Positions 7,081-9,785 of a DNA stretch of 9,785 bases are shown in pieces. A program made the translations under genes and the position numbers. This stretch comes from Actinobacteria bacterium UBA3086. GTDB taxonomy: Bacteria > Actinomycetota > Coriobacteriia > Anaerosomatales > UBA3086. The stretch lies in NCBI GenBank assembly GCA_002367305.1, contig DFBG01000043.1:1-9785 (forward strand). Reading direction: 5' to 3'. The notes beneath the pieces were generated by a model that saw only the letters and a program-made list of their open reading frames with translations, made no database searches and was not told where the DNA came from. Position 1 is the first letter of the stretch. Each line of letters starts with the position of its first letter.

Positions 7081-7415
7081 CGATCGATCCCAATGGCCCC
7101 CTGGGCGCACCGCAGCCGGTGAGCAAGCCGGAAATAGGCGACGTTCTTCGTGAGGTGTTCGAGGTTCTCGAGCAGCGTAAGCGCGATATGCCCGAGGAAT
7201 CGTATACAGCCAAGCTGCTTCTGGGACCCCAGGACAAGCTGCTCAAGAAGATCGCGGAGGAGGCGGGCGAGGTCATCATAGCCGCGCGCGATCAGGATCT
7301 TCCACAGATTCGCTATGAGGTGGCCGATCTCATGTATCACCTCATGGTCGTCATGGTTCGTGAGGGAGTCTCCCTTGACGATCTGGCCGACGAACTCGCG
7401 GGTCGCCGACGCTAG
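7077..7415 (+). CDS. hisE: Phosphoribosyl-ATP pyrophosphohydrolase
   Basis: HisE removes pyrophosphate from phosphoribosyl-ATP, the second pathway step. It belongs to the all-alpha MazG-like NTP pyrophosphohydrolase superfamily. The metal-binding helices are clear: KKIAEEAGEVIIAARD (57-72) and YEVADLMYHLMV (80-91), with E61, E62, E65, E81 and D84 as the expected acidic ligands. The GTG start at 7077 overlaps the hisI stop as GTGA. It has a very strong AAGGAGGAGG site at 7060-7069, placed inside the end of hisI. The first 20 or so residues are Pro/Gly-rich and precede the usual family start, a modest N-terminal extension. HisI and HisE are fused in many bacteria, and the overlap here fits that functional coupling. 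Confidence 0.95.
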   Translation: MTIDPNGPLGAPQPVSKPEIGDVLREVFEVLEQRKRDMPEESYTAKLLLGPQDKLLKKIAEEAGEVIIAARDQDLPQIRYEVADLMYHLMVVMVREGVSLDDLADELAGRRR

Positions 7416-7437
7416 AACACCGTTCTTGTGGGACCCA

Positions 7438-7445
7438 TAGGGGGG
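7438..7445 (+). promoter_or_regulatory. G-rich ribosome-binding site favouring the GTG at 7449
   Basis: AGGGGGGC ends 3 nt before the GTG at 7449. The alternative in-frame GTG at 7428 has no comparable site upstream of it, so the shorter protein is preferred. Confidence 0.4.
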
Positions 7446-7448
7446 CGC

Positions 7449-8573
7449 GTGGCCAGGTACGAGGTGCGAGAGGATAAGCGGGAACCGCTCTGGGACAGGG
7501 TCGATCGGAGTCGGATAGAGCTCACGGTGTTCGTGACGCTCTTTCTTGGTGCCCTTGTTCTGGCTGTCGACATCATCGTGGCGGTCGGTGTAGGCCTGTT
7601 CTTTCTTTTTGATGTCGGTATCGGGGCGGACGCCTGGGGTGATTTCTGGTCTGTCATCGGATGGACGTCGCTCATTGCCGCGGCACTGGGAATCATCTAT
7701 GTCGCATGGGCGCTGCTTCGCTCCCGAGAGTGGGTACTGGATGCCTTGCAGGCGACTCTCGTTCCCACCGGTGAGATGTTGCCCACAAAGTACGCGCTGA
7801 AGGATATGTCCATCGCCTCAGGCTTCAATGTCGCTCCGGCACTCCATGTGATCGATACGGCCAACGTGAACGCCTTCGTCTTTGGTCTGCCTCATAAGCG
7901 TCCGGTGATCGGTGTGACCCAGGGGCTGGTGGATCGGCTGAACATCGATCAGCAGCGCGCGGTCTTCGCCAATCTCATGGCGCGGCTGAGAGCCGGGGAC
8001 ACCATCTGGGCCACCGGAGTCACGGCACTCATGAATCCCTTCTGGCGTGTCAATGATGCGAATCTGCGTGGTTCACACCGCAATTTCACTGACACACTCG
8101 ATGTGACCTCCATTCCGCGGAATCTTCGCCATCCTGAACCGCAGGGTATCTCCACGGCTGCTGTCGGAGGTGCCGCGATGTCATCGGGAACCGGGTACAT
8201 CTGGTTCTTTCTCGTGGCATTCGCCTTTGCAGCCGTCTCTGAATTCGTTGCGTTCGGACACCGGCACACGCAGTTACGGCATGCCGAACTCGCCGACGCC
8301 GAAGGAATGCTGCTACTCAAGGAACCGAGCAGCATGCTCTCGGCGCTTGAGAAGGCGGTGCGCTGCAACAACTTCGTCCCCACTGCAGGTCCCGGCTTCG
8401 CTCAGATGTTCTTCTGCTGGTCGGGCGATGGTGGCACCGATGACGAAGAGGATCCGGAGAATGTGCGCATCGTGCACCTGCGCGAGGTCCTGGGGGTGGC
8501 GGGTATGGAGCCGCCTCGAATCGAGCCGAACAGCCCATTTCTCGCTCCCTCGCCACCGCGGATGGATGTCTGA
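7449..8573 (+). CDS. Membrane-anchored M48/HtpX-like protein with degenerate active site (probable pseudoprotease)
   Basis: From the GTG at 7449 the protein has 374 residues (a GTG at 7428 would add seven). The layout is that of M48 (HtpX-type) membrane proteases: a charged N-terminus, helices at about 25-54 and 68-91, an extended domain from about 105, a weakly hydrophobic stretch at 185-199, and another helix at 250-269. KDMSIASGFNVAPALHVID (118-136), NVNAFVFG (139-146) and VIGVTQGLVDRLN (153-165) match the conserved M48 block before the active site. Where active enzymes have HELSH or similar, this one has NLMAR (175-179), followed by the usual R-x-x-D. In the later E-Y-x-A-D zinc-ligand motif it has AELAD (279-283), so the glutamate is replaced or shifted. 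The C-terminus has an acidic GGTDDEEDPEN linker (328-338), a helix VRIVHLREVLG, and a Pro-rich tail. The fold assignment is from pattern recall; loss of catalysis is inferred. It starts 33 nt after hisE and is likely cotranscribed with it. Confidence 0.75.
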   Translation: MARYEVREDKREPLWDRVDRSRIELTVFVTLFLGALVLAVDIIVAVGVGLFFLFDVGIGADAWGDFWSVIGWTSLIAAALGIIYVAWALLRSREWVLDALQATLVPTGEMLPTKYALKDMSIASGFNVAPALHVIDTANVNAFVFGLPHKRPVIGVTQGLVDRLNIDQQRAVFANLMARLRAGDTIWATGVTALMNPFWRVNDANLRGSHRNFTDTLDVTSIPRNLRHPEPQGISTAAVGGAAMSSGTGYIWFFLVAFAFAAVSEFVAFGHRHTQLRHAELADAEGMLLLKEPSSMLSALEKAVRCNNFVPTAGPGFAQMFFCWSGDGGTDDEEDPENVRIVHLREVLGVAGMEPPRIEPNSPFLAPSPPRMDV

Positions 8574-8588
8574 TTTCCAGATTCGCAC

Positions 8589-8618
8589 TTGCGCAGCCGA
8601 CGTGAGGGGTGCTAATCT
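8589..8618 (+). promoter_or_regulatory. Candidate promoter for the T-box-trpE transcript
   Basis: TTGCGC (8589-8594) and TAATCT (8613-8618) are 18 nt apart. A TG-n extended -10 (TGC, 8610-8612) precedes the -10. Initiation would be near 8624, just before the T-box Stem I. Each hexamer matches the sigma-70 consensus only partly, so position relative to the riboswitch is the main support. Confidence 0.4.
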
Positions 8619-8640
8619 CCTCAGCAATCGAATACGTGCT

Positions 8641-8935
8641 GATGACGGGGAGTAGTATCTCTGGTCTGCAGGCGATAGAGAGTCGGGGATAGTGGAAACC
8701 TGACGCCGAGGATCGAGTGAATGGACCCCTGAGGTTTCGGAGCAAAGGCCCACTGTGGCTGATTAGGTCCGACGGATACCCACCGATACAAGGGGCTGCG
8801 TATCGGAATGACAAGGCAGAATCCCGCCTTCGTTCCCGTACTGACGGACACGAGTGGGCTCACCTCCTGAGGTGGGTCAACAAGGGTGGCACCGCGAGAA
8901 TAACCTCTCGTCCCTTGATGGGATGAGGGGTTTTT
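8641..8935 (+). promoter_or_regulatory. T-box riboswitch, tRNA-Trp specific (trpE leader)
   Basis: This leader RNA senses uncharged tRNA-Trp and controls transcription of trpE. The hallmark T-box AGGGTGGCACCGCG lies at 8883-8896. Stem I is recognisable: GGGG (8647-8650) pairs with CCCC (8726-8729). AGTA (8651-8654) faces GAA (8719-8721), the loop E motif of the specifier loop. The codon right after that GAA is TGG (8722-8724), for tryptophan, followed by the usual purine. The distal part AGTCGGGGATAGTGGAAACC matches the conserved Stem I apical region. The bulge UGGC (8887-8890) would pair with a GCCA acceptor end, agreeing with the G discriminator of bacterial tRNA-Trp. Further hairpins are a 7-bp stem at 8783-8789/8800-8806 and a 9-bp Stem III-like hairpin at 8857-8878. 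The antiterminator is AAGGG (8882-8886) with CCCTT (8912-8916), plus an inner CGAGA/TCTCG stem. Confidence 0.92.
8904..8935 (+). terminator. Intrinsic terminator of the T-box leader
   Basis: CCTCTCGTCCC (8904-8914) pairs with GGGATGAGGGG (8920-8930) as an 11-bp stem with two G-U pairs and a TTGAT loop, followed by five Ts (8931-8935). Its 5' strand overlaps the 3' strand of the antiterminator (8906-8916), so the two folds exclude each other. Binding of uncharged tRNA-Trp would favour readthrough into trpE. Confidence 0.92.
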
Positions 8936-8970
8936 GTATTTTCCGGAGCCCGGAATGGGAGTGAAGAGTC

Positions 8971-9785
8971 ATGAGCGTACCCAGTAAGGAAGAGTTCGTG
9001 AGACTGGCCGCCGAGCACGATGTGGTCCCGGTCGCTCGGGAGGTCTACGCGGATCTCGCGACGCCGATCTCCGCATTCATGGCGCTCGCCGATGGGGCAG
9101 AGCACGCCTTCCTGCTCGAGAGTGTCGTTGCCGGCGAGCGTTTAGGTCGCTACAGCTTTTTGGGTGTGGGCGATCGCGAGGTCATCAGCGCACGCGGCGA
9201 CGAGGTCGTGATCGAGAACGGCGGGGTCACCGGTGAGCGTGCACCCGATCCATTGGAAGTCGTGAAGCGTCGTTTGGCCACCGGCAGCGTCGCTCGTGTC
9301 CCGGGACTGCCGCTCTTCGTCGGCGGAGCGGTCGGCTATGTGGGGTATGAGGCCGCCGGAGGCTTCGACCGCATTCCTCGTCACGATAACGACGAGCTCA
9401 ACGTGCCTGACATCTCCTTCATGCTCGCCGATGTCGTGGTCGCGTTCGATCACGCACGTCGGGTCATGCAGGTCATCGCGCCCGTCCGACCCGGCGGTGC
9501 GCCCGAGGCGGCATATGATCGGGCGCTCGGCCGTATCGATCAGTACATCAAACGCATCGACGAAGGGCCACGCGGGGCCGAACTCGGTGCCTACGGTGCA
9601 TCTCTCGAGGTGCCCTTGGTCGCTCACACGAGTCGCGAGGAGTTCATGGAACAGGTCGAGACCGCCAAGGAGCACATCATGGCGGGCGACATCTTCCAGA
9701 TCGTGCTCTCGCAACGATTCAGTGCCCCGTATGACGGCGACGGCATGGATCTCTACCGGGTGCTGCGCGCGGTCAATCCCAGCCC
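8971..9785 (+). CDS. trpE: Anthranilate synthase component I (5' part, cut by window end)
   Basis: TrpE makes anthranilate from chorismate with ammonia supplied by its glutaminase partner TrpG, the first committed step of tryptophan synthesis. The first 271 residues are in the window, roughly half of a normal protein, and the frame is open to the end. The tryptophan feedback-binding motif is seen as FLLESVVAGERLGRYSFLG (47-65). GGAVGYVGYEAAGGFDRIP is the next conserved segment. The start of the chorismate-binding domain is visible as EEFMEQVETAKEHIMAGDIF followed by QIVLSQRF, and the last residues VNPS are the start of the family's NPSPY. The ATG at 8971 has GGGAG at 8957-8961. It lies 35 nt after the T-box terminator, so transcription is under tRNA-Trp control and activity under tryptophan feedback. 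PabB and other chorismate-utilising relatives are excluded mainly by the Trp T-box. Confidence 0.95.
   Translation, partial: MSVPSKEEFVRLAAEHDVVPVAREVYADLATPISAFMALADGAEHAFLLESVVAGERLGRYSFLGVGDREVISARGDEVVIENGGVTGERAPDPLEVVKRRLATGSVARVPGLPLFVGGAVGYVGYEAAGGFDRIPRHDNDELNVPDISFMLADVVVAFDHARRVMQVIAPVRPGGAPEAAYDRALGRIDQYIKRIDEGPRGAELGAYGASLEVPLVAHTSREEFMEQVETAKEHIMAGDIFQIVLSQRFSAPYDGDGMDLYRVLRAVNPS

Noticed and set aside
7428..7448. GTG at 7428 as the start of the M48-like gene
   Set aside because: No ribosome-binding site precedes it, while the G-rich AGGGGGG sits before the GTG at 7449. It stays a possible alternative adding seven residues.
9142..9714. A 190-codon minus-strand frame opposite trpE
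   Set aside because: It lies wholly inside the clear trpE coding region and has shadow-like composition.
1..9785. CRISPR arrays, insertion sequences, tRNA or rRNA genes
   Set aside because: I saw no spaced direct repeats, transposase-like ORFs, terminal inverted repeats or tRNA cloverleaf. The structured RNA at 8641-8935 is explained by the T-box.

Overview
The window is a GC-rich bacterial segment carrying a nearly complete histidine biosynthesis operon, all on the + strand, followed by a tRNA-responsive T-box leader and the start of trpE. The short form of HisG preceded by a HisZ-like tail, many GTG/TTG starts, tight 1-4 nt gene overlaps, and a T-box in front of trpE point to a Gram-positive-type lineage. 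A deep-branching actinobacterial group such as Coriobacteriia or relatives is my best guess, but this is inference from gene content and base composition, not from a marker gene.

Layout: 1-234 is the 3' end of a probable hisZ. It overlaps hisG (231-902) by an ATGA. After a 97-nt gap with a perfect 7-bp hairpin come hisD (1000-2307), hisC (2307-3431), hisB (about 3437-4024), hisH (4025-4648), hisA (4645-5376) and hisF (5382-6149). A small multi-pass membrane protein of unknown function (6164-6622) sits between hisF and hisI (6682-7080). hisE (7077-7415) overlaps hisI by GTGA. Directly behind it is a membrane-anchored M48/HtpX-like protein (about 7449-8573) whose zinc-binding residues all appear to be replaced. 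The 397-nt gap 8574-8970 holds a candidate promoter and a Trp-specific T-box riboswitch with a terminator/antiterminator pair. trpE starts at 8971 and runs off the window.

How it works together: HisZ-HisG start the pathway from ATP and PRPP. HisE and HisI hydrolyse and open the ring, HisA isomerises, HisH-HisF form the imidazole ring, HisB dehydrates, HisC transaminates and HisD oxidises histidinol twice to histidine. A histidinol-phosphate phosphatase is the one step not encoded here. trpE (first step of tryptophan synthesis) is a separate transcription unit controlled by uncharged tRNA-Trp. No clear his terminator is visible before the T-box, so his readthrough transcripts may be processed by the T-box terminator.

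The most unusual content is the M48-family apparent pseudoprotease and the unrecognised membrane protein embedded in an otherwise standard his operon. The rest is well-understood metabolism.
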